Assembly (NCBI GenBank): GCA_031276865.1
Contig: JAISMF010000053.1
Span: 1 to 36,747, forward strand
Length of the DNA stretch: 36,747 nt
Direction of reading: 5' to 3'
Source of the DNA: Deltaproteobacteria bacterium
GTDB taxonomy: Bacteria; Desulfobacterota; Desulfarculia; Adiutricales; Adiutricaceae
The notes below the pieces were generated by a model. That model did not search any database, had not been told where the DNA came from, and saw nothing but the letters and a program-made list of their open reading frames with translations. Shown one piece after another: positions 14,885 through 24,464 of the stretch (the first letter of the stretch is position 1; every line of letters begins with the position of its first letter). The translations under genes were made by a program, and so were the position numbers.

Positions 14885-16549
14885 ATGACCACCGACTCCC
14901 AGCTCCTCATCAACTACCGCGGCTACGAAACCCGCGTGGCCCTGGTGGAGAACGGCGAGCTGGTGGAGTTTCAGATGGAGCGGGGCGCGAAGGGGGCCGG
15001 GCTTTTGGGAAACATCTACAAAGGAAGGGTTTTAAGGATCCTCCCCGGTCTCCAGGCGGCCTTCGTGGACATAGGCCTCGACAAGGCGGCCTTCCTCTAC
15101 GTGGACGACATCTCGTGCGCCGAAAGGGAGTTCTCGCGGCTTTTGGGCCGAGCCGATCCCGAAGGGGACGAGGAGGGGGATTTGGAGGATGGCTCTCCGG
15201 AGGAATCTCCGGAGCCCTCCGAATTCGAAACCCATTCCGCCCCCATCGAAACTCTTTTAACCTGCGGCCAGGAGATCCTGGTGCAGGTCTCCAAGGAGCC
15301 CATTGGCCGCAAAGGGGCCCGGGTCACCACCTTGGTCTCCATCGCCGGAAGGCGCCTGGTTTTAATGCCCAAGGTCTCGCACTTAGGCGTCTCCAGGCGC
15401 ATCGAAGACGAAGACGAGCGAAGGCGCTTAAGGGAGCTTCTGGAAAGCGATCTCTCGGGTTTCGGCTTCATCGCGAGGACCATGGCCGAGGGGGCGTCGG
15501 ACTACGAGATCAAGTGCGAGGCCAGCTTCCTCACCCAGCTCTGGGAGAAGATCGAAAAAGACGCCTCTTTGGCCCAGGCCCCGGCCCTGGTCTACCAGGA
15601 GCTGGACGCCTCGTTGAAAGCCGTGAGGGACATCTTCACCGACCAAGTGGGATCCCTGGTGATAGACGACCAGGACCAATACGAGAAGGTGAAAAACTTT
15701 CTCCAGGCCTTCGCCCCCGAACTTCTTCCCGCCCTCACCCTGCACCAGGGAAAAGAGCCCCTCTTCCACGCCTACAACATCGAAACCGACCTCCTGCGGG
15801 CCCTGAATAAAAAGGTCTGGCTTAAAAGCGGCGGCTACGTGGTCATCGAATCCACCGAGGCTTTAACCGTCGTGGACGTGAACACCGGCCGCTACGTGGG
15901 GCGCCGCAACCTGGAGGAGACCATACTTAAGACCAACCTCGAGGCCGCGAAAGAGATAGCCTACCAGCTGCGTCTCAGAAACATCGGCGGCATCATAGTC
16001 ATAGACTTCATCGACATGGAAAAGGAGCCAAACCGCGAGAAGGTCTTTTTAGTCCTCCAGGAGCTCTTGAAGCGGGACAAGGGGAAGACCAAGGCGCTCC
16101 CCATGAGCGAACTCGGCCTCATCGAAATGACCCGCAAGAGAGCCCGGGAAAACATCGACCGCCTCTTAAGGGAGCCCTGCTTCTACTGCCAGGGCCAGGG
16201 CTTCCTCCTCTCCGGCACCACGGTGTGCCACCGGGCCTTCCGGGAACTCGAGCTCGCGGCCTCGCTTTACCCCGGGGAGCCTCTGATTTTAAGGCTGCGC
16301 CCCTCCATTAGGGATTTGATTTTAGACGAGGGCCGCGGCGAACTCGAAGATCTGGAAAAGAGGCTGAAAACCACCGTCCGCATCCAGGCGGACGAGTCCA
16401 TGCACGCCGAGTCCTTCGCCGTGGAGCCCCTCTCCGGCCTCGCCCGGGGAAAAAAGGCGGACGCCCTCCTCCAGGCGCCCGTGGACGGAAAAGCGCCTTC
16501 GCCCGCAAACGCCGGGGCGCCTTCCTCCCTAAACGAAAAGCTGGGGTGA
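14885..16549 (+). CDS. rng: Ribonuclease E/G family endoribonuclease
   Basis: RNase G/E cleaves single-stranded AU-rich RNA from 5'-monophosphate ends and takes part in rRNA maturation and mRNA decay. The 554-residue protein is RNase G-sized, with no long RNase E-type scaffold tail. It has an N-terminal S1 domain (about 36-125) bearing an acidic insertion (EGDEEGDLEDGSPEE), catalytic magnesium ligands D331 and N333 in DVNTGRYVG and D374 in IVIDFIDME, and a zinc-link pair C432/C435 in EPCFYCQGQG. I prefer the ATG at 14885 (MTTDSQLLINYRGYETRVAL, the family's usual beginning), with AAAGG upstream, over a TTG at 14855. The stop overlaps the next start, so it is coupled to waaA. Confidence 0.95.
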   Translation: MTTDSQLLINYRGYETRVALVENGELVEFQMERGAKGAGLLGNIYKGRVLRILPGLQAAFVDIGLDKAAFLYVDDISCAEREFSRLLGRADPEGDEEGDLEDGSPEESPEPSEFETHSAPIETLLTCGQEILVQVSKEPIGRKGARVTTLVSIAGRRLVLMPKVSHLGVSRRIEDEDERRRLRELLESDLSGFGFIARTMAEGASDYEIKCEASFLTQLWEKIEKDASLAQAPALVYQELDASLKAVRDIFTDQVGSLVIDDQDQYEKVKNFLQAFAPELLPALTLHQGKEPLFHAYNIETDLLRALNKKVWLKSGGYVVIESTEALTVVDVNTGRYVGRRNLEETILKTNLEAAKEIAYQLRLRNIGGIIVIDFIDMEKEPNREKVFLVLQELLKRDKGKTKALPMSELGLIEMTRKRARENIDRLLREPCFYCQGQGFLLSGTTVCHRAFRELELAASLYPGEPLILRLRPSIRDLILDEGRGELEDLEKRLKTTVRIQADESMHAESFAVEPLSGLARGKKADALLQAPVDGKAPSPANAGAPSSLNEKLG

Positions 16550-17955
16550 ATGAAATGAGTCCTGAGGAAGAAAAACCGCCCGCCGAGGCCGGAGGCGCCC
16601 AAAGCCCTCCCGCGGGCCCGAACCTTCCCGCCTTGGCCTCGGGTCCGGATCCTTTGGACCTTTTTTACGCCCTCTACCAGATAGCGGGCTCGCCTCTCTC
16701 GATTCCGCCCATCCTCCTTTCCGCCTTCCAAGGCCGCTTCGGCGGCCGCTGGGAGGAGCGGCTGGGCTTTCCCGTCTCCGGCTTGAAAAAACCCCTCTGG
16801 CTCCACGCGGCCTCGGCCGGAGAAAGCGGCTCGGCCTTAAGCTTAATAAGGGAGCTCAAAAAAAGGCGCGGCTCCTTAAACTTCGTCCTTTCGGTCTCCA
16901 CCCCTTTGGGTTTGGCTTACGCGGAGGCGGATCTAAAAAATTCCCCCATAGAAGATCTAAGACTCCTGGCCCCCCCCTTGGACTTCTTCTGGTCTCCGGG
17001 GAGGTATCTGCGAAGGATCGACCCCCAGGCCTTGATCGTCTTGGAAACCGAGCTCTGGCCCGGGCTCGTCTTGAAAGCCCGCAAACTTGGGCTCCCCTTC
17101 ATGATCGCGGCCGGCCGCGTCTCGAAAAAATCCGCGAGGCGTTACCGCCTCATCGCTCCGGTGGTGAAAAGGATGCTCGCGGGCGCCAGGCTCGTGGCGG
17201 CCGCGGGCGAGGGCGACAAGGAGAGGTTTCTAGAACTCGGCGCCCGGCCGGAGCGGCTTTTTTATCTGGGAAACCCCAAGTTCGACCGCCTCATAGCGGA
17301 AGCCCAAAGAATCGATCCCGCCCCCTCCTCTTTGACCCCTCCCTTCGTCGTCACGGCCGGCTCCACCCATCCCGGAGAAGAGGAGATCATCCTGGGCGCC
17401 CTTTTGAAAGCCAGAATCGCCCGGGCCCTGGGAGACTTGGGCCCGCCACCGGAAATCAAACTCATCCTGGCCCCCAGGCACGTGAACCGCGCCCGGGAGC
17501 TAAAGGAGCTCGCGGAGAAAAACGGCTTCCAGGCGGCCATCGTGGAGGACCCCGCCGTTCACCCCTCCGCCCTACCGGAGGTCTCGGTGGTAAACGTCAT
17601 GGGAAGGCTTCCGGAATTCTACGCCCGCTCCGATCTGGCCCTGGTGGGGGGGAGCTTCGTGAGGCGCCGGGGCCACAACCCCTTGGAACCCGCGGCCCAA
17701 GGCCGCGCCGCGGTCTTCGGGCCGGACATGTCGTCCTTCAACGAGGAGGCCGGCTACCTCATGAAAAGGAAGGCCGCCAAGATGGTCCTTCCGGTGAACC
17801 TCCCCGCCCTCTTCTCCCACTTCCTGGAGACGCCCGCGACCGCCATGAAGGCCGGAATAAACGCCCTGGAAGCCGTGCGCGGCATGACTCCCGCCGCCCC
17901 CCGAACGGCGGAGGCGATCTTAAACGCCCTCGATGAGGAAAAAGCCCGAAGCTGA
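16546..17955 (+). CDS. waaA: 3-deoxy-D-manno-octulosonic acid (Kdo) transferase
   Basis: WaaA (KdtA) transfers Kdo from CMP-Kdo to lipid A precursor at the inner membrane, which implies an LPS outer membrane. The protein shows the family signatures LWLHAASAGE near residue 84, LIVLETELWPGL near 162, a nucleotide-site segment LILAPRHVNRA near 306, and GGSFVRRRGHNPLEPAAQG near 369. It is longer than the usual 420-430 residues because of a Pro/Ala/Glu-rich N-terminal tail of about 35 residues before the membrane-associated helix. The GTG at 16546 overlaps the rng stop; the ATG three codons later (16555) sits better behind GGGG and may be the true start. Confidence 0.95.
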   Translation: MNEMSPEEEKPPAEAGGAQSPPAGPNLPALASGPDPLDLFYALYQIAGSPLSIPPILLSAFQGRFGGRWEERLGFPVSGLKKPLWLHAASAGESGSALSLIRELKKRRGSLNFVLSVSTPLGLAYAEADLKNSPIEDLRLLAPPLDFFWSPGRYLRRIDPQALIVLETELWPGLVLKARKLGLPFMIAAGRVSKKSARRYRLIAPVVKRMLAGARLVAAAGEGDKERFLELGARPERLFYLGNPKFDRLIAEAQRIDPAPSSLTPPFVVTAGSTHPGEEEIILGALLKARIARALGDLGPPPEIKLILAPRHVNRARELKELAEKNGFQAAIVEDPAVHPSALPEVSVVNVMGRLPEFYARSDLALVGGSFVRRRGHNPLEPAAQGRAAVFGPDMSSFNEEAGYLMKRKAAKMVLPVNLPALFSHFLETPATAMKAGINALEAVRGMTPAAPRTAEAILNALDEEKARS

Positions 17956-18085
17956 AAAGCCCCCCGTCCCAAGTCCCTAGGCCCGGGGCCTAAGACGTCC
18001 GGAGAAAAGCTTTCAAAGGAAAGCCTTCCGGAGAAAAACCCGGATTTCGCAAACATGTTGGCGCCCCTTAAAGCTCCCCTTTTCC

Positions 18086-18985
18086 ATGAACTTTAAAAAA
18101 AACCTCCGCCACCGCCTCCGGCGGCTTTTATCCCCCCCCTCCCCCCTCCTTATATCCCTTCTTTCCCTTTCCGCCCTCGTTTTCCTAATGTCCGCGGGCT
18201 TGGCCCGGGCGCTCCCCCCTTCGGAGTTTCTGGGCGTCCTCCCCGAACCCTGCCAGCCGGAATACTGCCCCCCGGACAATCCCTTCTCCGATCCCCCTTC
18301 GCGTCTGCGCCTCGTTCGGCTCTCCCACGAGCTGAGCTCTCCGGCCTGCGTGACGGATCGGATCTTCATCCACTACGAATACCCCGAGGGCACCGGTTCC
18401 CCCGCCCTCGACAGCTATCTGAAAAACCAGGTGACCCGAAAATTCGACTCCGCCAAGGCCAAGGCTTTGAAGATGTCCTGCAACGACTTCTTCGACGGCT
18501 GCGGGGGATTCTGCCTTCCGGTATCCTTCGAGCTCTCCTTTTTTTTCCAACGAAGCTCGGAAAGGCTTCTCTCCATCCTCCAGGTGGAAAGGTTCACGGG
18601 AAACACCAGACGGGGAAGGCATTTGAACTCCACCGTCTCGTACCATTTCACCAACTACGACCTTTCCACCGGATCCGAACTGAAACTTACGGACGTCTAC
18701 GCGGATCCGAAAAAATCCCTTCCCCTCCTCTGGGGGAAGGCGGAGGAGATCCTTAAAACCATGGGAGACGCCTGTCCCTTGGACAAATACCTAATCGGCG
18801 GAAAAAAGGCGGGCGGGAAGCTCGGGAAAAACGACTTTCTCTTAAGCCGCCGGGGGATGAGCATCCTTTTAACCAACGCCAAAGCGGGCGCGGGCTGCGT
18901 CTCCTTGGTATTGGACATACCCGTGGAAGTCCTTTTGGAAACCGGAATAAACCCGGAGCTCTTCGGAGAGACCGATGCCCCTTAG
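18086..18985 (+). CDS. Exported DUF3298/RsiV-like protein
   Basis: The 299-residue product starts with a basic stretch and a hydrophobic segment (about 18-40: LLISLLSLSALVFLMSAGL) ending in ARA-like residues, so it is probably exported or lipid-face anchored in the periplasm. The remainder resembles the DUF3298/DUF4163 fold: VSYHFTNYDLSTGSELKLTDVYADP near residues 189-213 matches the family's FDLxTG-K-L-x-DVF signature. Several cysteines (in PCQPEYCPPDN, SCNDFFDGCGGFC and DACPLD) could form disulfides. The function is unknown. The gene overlaps rsmD by 11 nt and lies about 130 nt after waaA; a hairpin without a U tract (17999-18032) lies between. Confidence 0.7.
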   Translation: MNFKKNLRHRLRRLLSPPSPLLISLLSLSALVFLMSAGLARALPPSEFLGVLPEPCQPEYCPPDNPFSDPPSRLRLVRLSHELSSPACVTDRIFIHYEYPEGTGSPALDSYLKNQVTRKFDSAKAKALKMSCNDFFDGCGGFCLPVSFELSFFFQRSSERLLSILQVERFTGNTRRGRHLNSTVSYHFTNYDLSTGSELKLTDVYADPKKSLPLLWGKAEEILKTMGDACPLDKYLIGGKKAGGKLGKNDFLLSRRGMSILLTNAKAGAGCVSLVLDIPVEVLLETGINPELFGETDAP

Positions 18986-19547
18986 GATATTCTCCGGCGA
19001 AAGAAAGGGCTTAAAGCTCCACCTCCCCCCGAACCCGTCATTTAAACCCACCCAGGCCAAAGTGAGGGAGGCGATCTTTTCCGTCTTAGGCGGCTTCGAG
19101 GTGGGGAAAAAGGCCCTCGACCTCTACGCCGGCTCCGGCGCCATGGGCCTCGAGGCTTTCAGCCGCGGGGCCCTATCGGCTCTCTTCGTGGACGATTCCC
19201 CGGAGGCCGTGAACATTTTAGGGAAGAACTTGGCCCTCTTTTCCGCGAAGGAAAACGAGCTAAAAGTTTTAAAACTAAAGCTCCCCGAGGGGCTTTCCCG
19301 CCTTAAAAGCTTTTCCCCCTTCGATCTGGTCTTCATGGATCCCCCCTACCGTCTGGAGCTTTCCCCCGGAGAGAACCTTAAAAAACTTATCGAGTTGAAA
19401 CTGTTAAACCCTGGATCCCTGCTTACCTGGGAGATGGACGCGAAATGTCTTCCAGGAGTCGATCCGAATCTTTATCCGGGCTTCCCGCTTTTTAAAACGA
19501 AGACCTGGGGATCCAAGGGCGCGGCGTTCTTCGTCCGCGAGCCGTGA
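18975..19547 (+). CDS. rsmD: 16S rRNA (guanine(966)-N2)-methyltransferase RsmD
   Basis: RsmD methylates G966 of 16S rRNA in the 30S subunit using S-adenosylmethionine. The 190-residue protein begins MPLRIFSGERKGLKL, has the family's PTQAKVREAIFSVL segment near residues 26-39, the cofactor-binding motif I DLYAGSGAMGLEA near 49-61, and the catalytic FMDPPY near 116-121. Length is typical. The usual partner coaD is not present. It overlaps the preceding exported-protein gene by 11 nt. A purine-rich repeat follows the stop directly and could encode an acidic tail in the +1 frame. Confidence 0.95.
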   Translation: MPLRIFSGERKGLKLHLPPNPSFKPTQAKVREAIFSVLGGFEVGKKALDLYAGSGAMGLEAFSRGALSALFVDDSPEAVNILGKNLALFSAKENELKVLKLKLPEGLSRLKSFSPFDLVFMDPPYRLELSPGENLKKLIELKLLNPGSLLTWEMDAKCLPGVDPNLYPGFPLFKTKTWGSKGAAFFVREP

Positions 19548-19555
19548 AAAAGCGG

Positions 19556-19620
19556 AGGTGGAAGAAGAGGCGGAGGAAGAGGAAGAGGAAGAGGAAGAGG
19601 AAGAAGATGAAGAGGCGGAG
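19556..19620. repeat. Purine-only GAGGAA-type simple repeat after rsmD
   Basis: An almost pure A/G tract with (GAGGAA)n units starts just past the rsmD stop. In the +1 frame it reads an uninterrupted Glu-rich peptide (EVEEEAEEEEEE...) flowing out of the end of rsmD; in the frame of a GTG at 19544 it reads Lys/Arg repeats. It may be a slippage-prone microsatellite. No other gene is supported in 19548-19801. Confidence 0.75.
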
Positions 19621-19801
19621 GAAATATCGCGGACAAAAGCGAAGGAAAGAGAACGCCGGAGGACTTGGAAAAACTTTCCAAAAAAAAATGGCGGATATTT
19701 TTTTCCGTTTAAAAAGATCCCCCCGCCTATTCTCTAAAAAAGAGGATCCGCCTAATTCCTAGGGTCTTCCGCCGAAAAAAACCGTCCCCTTGGGATTTTT
19801 T

Positions 19802-21448
19802 TTAGTTTCCGAAAACCGAGCGCGCGGCGACGGGCATCCTCCAGCCCACCCCGAAGGCCTGGGAGGTGATCTTTAAAACGGGCGCCGCCTGGCGCCTCTT
19901 AAACTCCGCGGCTTTGACCAGGCGGGAGACCTGGCGCACGGTTTCCTCCCCGAACCGGCCGGATTGGACGAGCTCGTCCGGCGTCAGGCGTTTTTCCAGA
20001 AGCTCTTTTAAAATGGCGTCTAAAAGCTCGTAGGGGGGGAGGTTGTCCTGATCGGTCTGCCCGGGTTTCAGCTCCGCCGAGGGGGGTTTGGAAAGCGTGT
20101 TCTCCGGGATGAGGATCCCGTCCTGGTTTAAAAAGCGGGCGAGGTTGAAGACCTCCGTCTTGTAGAGATCCCCTATCACGGCCAGGGCGCCGCACATGTC
20201 TCCGTAGATGGTGCAGTACCCGACGGAAATCTCGCTTTTGTTGCCGGTGGTTAAAAGCATCCTCCCGAACTTGTTCGCGACCCCCATAAGGAGGATCCCC
20301 CTGATCCGAGCCTGGATGTTCTCCTCCGCGGAGTCCGGCGGGAGGTCTTTGAAGACGGGCTTGAGCATCTTGGCGAAGGCCGCCATGGCCTCCCTTATTT
20401 CTATTTCGTCTAAAAGGCTGATTTCGAGGTTTCGGGCCAGATCGGCCGCGTCTTTAACGCTGTGGGCGCTGGAGTAGGGGGAGGGCATGATGAGCCCGTG
20501 GACGTTGTCCGCCCCCACGGCGCCTTTCGCGACGACGGCGGTGACGGCCGAGTCGATCCCCCCGGAGAGGCCCAGAACCACCGTGGAGATGCCGTTTTTA
20601 TGGCAGTAGTCCCTCACCCCCAGTTCCAGCGCCCGATGGGTCTCGGACTCGGGGGAGAAGTCGTCCGGGGCGGTCGAACCCTGGGGATTGTCCAGATCCA
20701 CCACCAAAACATCCTCCTCGAAGGCCCGGGCCCGGCTTAAAAGCCCCCCGTCCGCTCCGAAATGGGAGCTGCGGCCGTCGAAGATTATCTCGTCGTTGGC
20801 CCCCACCTGGTTCACGTAGAGGACCTGGGCGGAGTGCTTCCGGGCCAGCGCCTTCAGCATCTCCTCTCTGAGAGCCTGCTTTCCCACGGAAAAGGGGGAG
20901 GCGGAGATGTTCACCAGGAGATCGAAGGGGGGGTGATCCTCCAGGGGATCCAGCTCGTAGTGGGGCCGGGGCCAGAAGGCCTCGTCGTTCCAGATATCCT
21001 CGCAAACGGTGACGGCCGCCAGCAGTCCGCCAATTTTGAAGACCAGGTGGTTTTTTCCCGGCTCGAAGTACCGAGCCTCGTCGAAGACGTCGTAGGTGGG
21101 AAGCAGCCTCTTGGCGTAGCTTCGGGCTATCGTCCCTTTTTCCAAAACCAGGGCCCGGTTGAAAAGCGGGCGGCCTTTGCCGTGATTGCGCCCGACCGAT
21201 CCGGCTATCACGGTGACGCCGGTCGACTCGATCTCCCGCGCGAGCGTCTCGGCGGCCTTCTCCGCCTCCCGGGCGAAGCCCGGGTACAAAAGCAGATCCC
21301 GGGGGGGGTAGCCCGTCACGGCCAGCTCCGGAGCGATCGCCAATTCCGCCCCCAGATCCGCCGCCCGAAGGACCGCGCGGAGGATCTTCCTCACGTTTCC
21401 CCCGATGTCCCCCACCTTGGGATTGAGCTGTATAAGAGCCGCTTTCAT
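19802..21448 (-). CDS. nadE: Glutamine-dependent NAD+ synthetase
   Basis: NadE makes NAD+ from nicotinate adenine dinucleotide, ATP and glutamine. The 548-residue protein is the two-domain form: an N-terminal nitrilase-type glutaminase with E (IAPELAVTGYPP), K (AKRLLPTYDVFDE) and C (VTVCEDIWND) as catalytic triad, and a C-terminal ATP-pyrophosphatase domain with the P-loop LGLSGGIDSA near residue 290, a LLTTGNKSE motif and GDMCGALAVIGDLYKT. I take the ATG at 21448 (MKAALIQLNPKVGDI) with AGG upstream; an in-frame GTG exists at 21460. It is convergent with rsmD. Confidence 0.96.
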   Translation of the reverse strand: MKAALIQLNPKVGDIGGNVRKILRAVLRAADLGAELAIAPELAVTGYPPRDLLLYPGFAREAEKAAETLAREIESTGVTVIAGSVGRNHGKGRPLFNRALVLEKGTIARSYAKRLLPTYDVFDEARYFEPGKNHLVFKIGGLLAAVTVCEDIWNDEAFWPRPHYELDPLEDHPPFDLLVNISASPFSVGKQALREEMLKALARKHSAQVLYVNQVGANDEIIFDGRSSHFGADGGLLSRARAFEEDVLVVDLDNPQGSTAPDDFSPESETHRALELGVRDYCHKNGISTVVLGLSGGIDSAVTAVVAKGAVGADNVHGLIMPSPYSSAHSVKDAADLARNLEISLLDEIEIREAMAAFAKMLKPVFKDLPPDSAEENIQARIRGILLMGVANKFGRMLLTTGNKSEISVGYCTIYGDMCGALAVIGDLYKTEVFNLARFLNQDGILIPENTLSKPPSAELKPGQTDQDNLPPYELLDAILKELLEKRLTPDELVQSGRFGEETVRQVSRLVKAAEFKRRQAAPVLKITSQAFGVGWRMPVAARSVFGN

Positions 21449-21772
21449 AAAACCTGGCACCGCCCGAGGAAATTTTAATCCCTATATCAACGGATTCCCC
21501 CGATTATCGCGCTTTTCCGGCCTTTTTCCAAGACTGGCCCGCGGAAAACCCTTCCGCGCGCCGCCCGAGCCCGTCGGGCCGTCCCGGAACCCAAGGGGGG
21601 AAGCTCCCTCCCAGGCGATCTCGGGAAGCGAGACCGGCGGGACCGCCAAGGGAGCCCTCCCGTCACCCCCGGGAGCGCGGAGGGGGCTTTCCAGGGGGTT
21701 TCCCCCGGGAAGTCCGAAAAGCCTCTCTTTTTAAACTCCCCGTTCCGGCCCTCCGACGCCGCCGTTTCCAAT
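21449..21772. other. Short gene-free interval between acr3 and nadE
   Basis: About 320 bp of GC-rich DNA. Open frames on both strands are chance products. No clear terminator or promoter was seen. Confidence 0.5.
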
Positions 21773-22864
21773 TCAGTCGGGATAATCCGCTCCCGACGTC
21801 TTAAGCCTCCGGGGAAATCTTCCCCGGGTGGAGTTGGCTATCCTCACCAGGAAAAGCATCACGGGAACCTCCACCAGGACTCCCACGATGGTCGCGAGCG
21901 TCACGGGGCTGTCCGCTCCGAAAAGGGAAACCGCCACGGCCACCGCGAGCTCGAAAAAATTCGAAGCCCCGATCATGGCCGCCGGAGCGGCGATGTCGTG
22001 GGAGAGTCTCAGAAACCAGGAAGCCAGGTAGGCGACGGCGAAGATAAAAAAAGTCTGAATCGTGAGGGGGACGGCGATGAAAATAATATGAAGGGGATTG
22101 TGTAAAATCACGTCCCCCTGGAAGGAAAAGATGATGACAAGGGTTAAAAGCAGCCCGATGACGGTCGCGCGCTCGAATTTCGGGACGAAGGATTCTTCGA
22201 AATAACATATCCCCCGAGATCTGATGACGAACACCCGGGTGAGAGCGCCCGCCGCCAGGGGAATCACCACGAACAGGATAACCGAGAGGAATAGAGTCGT
22301 CCAGGGGACGCTCACTCCGCTTATCCCTAAAAGAAAGGCCACGATGGGGGTGAAAGCGAAGAGGATGATCAAATCGTTCGACGCCACCTGCGCCAACGTG
22401 TAGAGGGGGGCGCCTTTCGTTAAATGGCTCCACACGAAAACCATGGCCGTGCAGGGGGCCGCTCCCAAAAGGACCGCTCCCCTGAGATAATCCGCCGCCA
22501 GATCCGGCGCTATGAAACTTTTAAAGAGCGATAAGAAAAAAAATCCGGCGATGAAATACATCGTGAAGGGCTTTATGAGCCAGTTCACGACCCAGGTCGC
22601 CACGAGACCCGTTGGATTCCGCCCCAGCTCCCTTACGGAAGCGAAATCAACCTTGAGCATCATCGGATAAATCATCACCCAGATGAGGACGGCGACGGGA
22701 AGCGATACCTCGGCGTACTTCAAGCGGGTTAAAAAAGCCGGAACCGCCGGCAGAAATTTACCGACGAGGATTCCCGCCGCCATGCAGGCTATCACCCAGA
22801 CGCTTAAATAAAGCTCGAAAAAGCCTATTTCTCTCTTTTTTTCCGTTACCACGAGGGTCCTCAT
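21773..22864 (-). CDS. acr3: ACR3-family arsenite efflux permease
   Basis: This inner-membrane carrier would export arsenite. The 363-residue protein has about ten hydrophobic segments, as usual for ACR3. The essential cysteine is present as C138 in GAAPCTAMVFVWSHL, and the second conserved block GASNFFELAVAVAVSLFG (near 297-314) includes the conserved Glu. No arsR, arsC or arsA lies nearby, so it stands as an orphan resistance gene. A short dyad ATGTT-TC-AACAT (22885-22896) about 20 bp upstream of the start might be an operator, but it is not a convincing ArsR site. Confidence 0.93.
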   Translation of the reverse strand: MRTLVVTEKKREIGFFELYLSVWVIACMAAGILVGKFLPAVPAFLTRLKYAEVSLPVAVLIWVMIYPMMLKVDFASVRELGRNPTGLVATWVVNWLIKPFTMYFIAGFFFLSLFKSFIAPDLAADYLRGAVLLGAAPCTAMVFVWSHLTKGAPLYTLAQVASNDLIILFAFTPIVAFLLGISGVSVPWTTLFLSVILFVVIPLAAGALTRVFVIRSRGICYFEESFVPKFERATVIGLLLTLVIIFSFQGDVILHNPLHIIFIAVPLTIQTFFIFAVAYLASWFLRLSHDIAAPAAMIGASNFFELAVAVAVSLFGADSPVTLATIVGVLVEVPVMLFLVRIANSTRGRFPRRLKTSGADYPD

Positions 22865-23366
22865 GACTCTTCTAAATAAGACGGATGTTTCAACATGGAT
22901 GACGCCTAAAGCGCGGAATGAATTTTTCTAAATTACAAAAGCGGAGGCGTTCCGGCCTCTCCGAGGGGCGCATATTCGTAAGTCTTTATCATAAAGGTCG
23001 AGGCGGTATCGCCAGGGTTTGTCCGAGAAACGGCGTCTAGGGAAAAACAAAATTAAAATTTGATTTTTAACCCGCGTCATAAACGCCGGGGGCTCTTTAA
23101 AACGGCCTGAGGCGCGGCGAAAATCGCCTTAAAAACCGCCGTAAAGGCGCCCGGCGGGCGGCCTCGCTCCACCCCGAAATCCCCCTCGTCGCGCCTAAAA
23201 CCGCTAAAGCGACTCCGCCGGATCGGAGCGCCGGGCCCGAAAATACAGGCCCACCCGTTTCTCCACGGACAAAGGATATTCCAGGGACGCCCGCCCGCGC
23301 CGGGTTGGGGTTCGGCAAATCTCTCCGGCGGATCCGGTAAAAGCGCCCGCGATCCCTCGTCCGGCG
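22865..23366. other. Gene-free interval between acr3 and nucleoside hydrolase
   Basis: No gene is supported in these 500 bp. It carries several GGCG/CGCC inverted repeats (for example around 23111-23123) downstream of the nucleoside hydrolase that could act as a weak minus-strand terminator, and the upstream region of acr3 with a small dyad. Confidence 0.45.
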
Positions 23367-24464
23367 TCAATCCCGGGCGGAGGCCCAGTACTTCCGGTCG
23401 GTTAAGAGTTCCCAGAAACGATTCTCGTCTATGTCGAGGACGATGTTCGCCTTCTGGGTCATGGGCGGATTCTTTTCCCGAAACGCCAGGGATTGGCCGT
23501 ATGATAGGCCGTACTGGTCGTTCACGTCTATATAGGAATGCTCCTCTTTCACGATCAAGGTGGGATCGATGATAATGGCCGCGGAGATCACGTCCCAGAC
23601 GAAGAAGGTGAAATTCGGATCGGCCTCAAAGCTTTTTCCCAAAAACGAGGCGCGCAGAAGATCCGCCTGCCCGCTCTTACCGAGAGTTTTTAGGATGCCG
23701 TCGTAGTGGTCGCGGGTGAAGATTACCTTCTCGCTGACTTTGAGGCCGACCAGGGTCTGTTCTTTGAAAGGGGAACGCACCGTTATTTTAGCGGCCTCGG
23801 GATCGAAATAGAAATTGAATTCCGCCGCGGGCGTTATGTTCCCCGTCTGGAAAAAAGACCCTCCCATGTAAACGACCCGTTTGATCAATGGGACGATGTC
23901 CGGGGCCATCCTCACGGCCAAGGCCAGGTTGCCGCAGGGTCCGATGGCGGCGATGGTCACCTCGCCGGGGTGCGCCCGGACGGTGTCGATGATGAAATTG
24001 ACGGCGTGCTGGTCAATGGGAGCGAGCCGGGGCTCTTCGCCGTACCTCTCGAGGTAGACTTTCCGCCAGGATCCGGGATCGGGATACCCGAAGGATCCCA
24101 CCCAGGTGTCGTCCCCCTGTCCGAACACCTGGCGTTCGAGGGAGAATAATTCATGCCGGTTGGAACGCAGAGGGAGATTCAGGCCGCTCGCGACCGGAAC
24201 GGAGGTCTGTTTCTCAATATCCAGCTGGCGGAGGGCCGAGGCCACCCCCTCGCTAACCCAGCTGTTGCCGCTGACCGTCGTCACGCCCAAAAGTTCGATA
24301 TCGGGCGCGTTGGCCAGAATCACCATGGCGACTCCGTCATCGAAGGAGTCCACCATGTCCGTGTCCAGTATGACCTTCTCTTTGGAGGCGGCCGTTAACG
24401 CGTTTTCGGCGGCGAGCGAGAAGGCGATGGTGAGAGCGCAGATCAAAAGCCCGTGTGTTTTCAT
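23367..24464 (-). CDS. Exported inosine-uridine-type nucleoside hydrolase
   Basis: The 365-residue protein hydrolyses the N-glycosidic bond of nucleosides, using the family's calcium site: VILDTDMVDSFDDGVAM near residues 31-47 (the DTDxxxDDxxA signature), plus AAEFNFYFDPEAA near 208-220 (N and D ligands). Residues 1-27 form a signal peptide (MKTHGLLICALTIAFSLAAENALTAAS), so it works in the periplasm, where it could salvage bases from external nucleosides. The ATG stands behind AAGGAA. No nucleoside transporter or other salvage gene is adjacent. Substrate preference cannot be read from the sequence. Confidence 0.92.
   Translation of the reverse strand: MKTHGLLICALTIAFSLAAENALTAASKEKVILDTDMVDSFDDGVAMVILANAPDIELLGVTTVSGNSWVSEGVASALRQLDIEKQTSVPVASGLNLPLRSNRHELFSLERQVFGQGDDTWVGSFGYPDPGSWRKVYLERYGEEPRLAPIDQHAVNFIIDTVRAHPGEVTIAAIGPCGNLALAVRMAPDIVPLIKRVVYMGGSFFQTGNITPAAEFNFYFDPEAAKITVRSPFKEQTLVGLKVSEKVIFTRDHYDGILKTLGKSGQADLLRASFLGKSFEADPNFTFFVWDVISAAIIIDPTLIVKEEHSYIDVNDQYGLSYGQSLAFREKNPPMTQKANIVLDIDENRFWELLTDRKYWASARD

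Noticed and set aside
14782..15810. 342-codon frame overlapping rng
   Set aside because: Shadow frame; rng is unambiguous over the same DNA.
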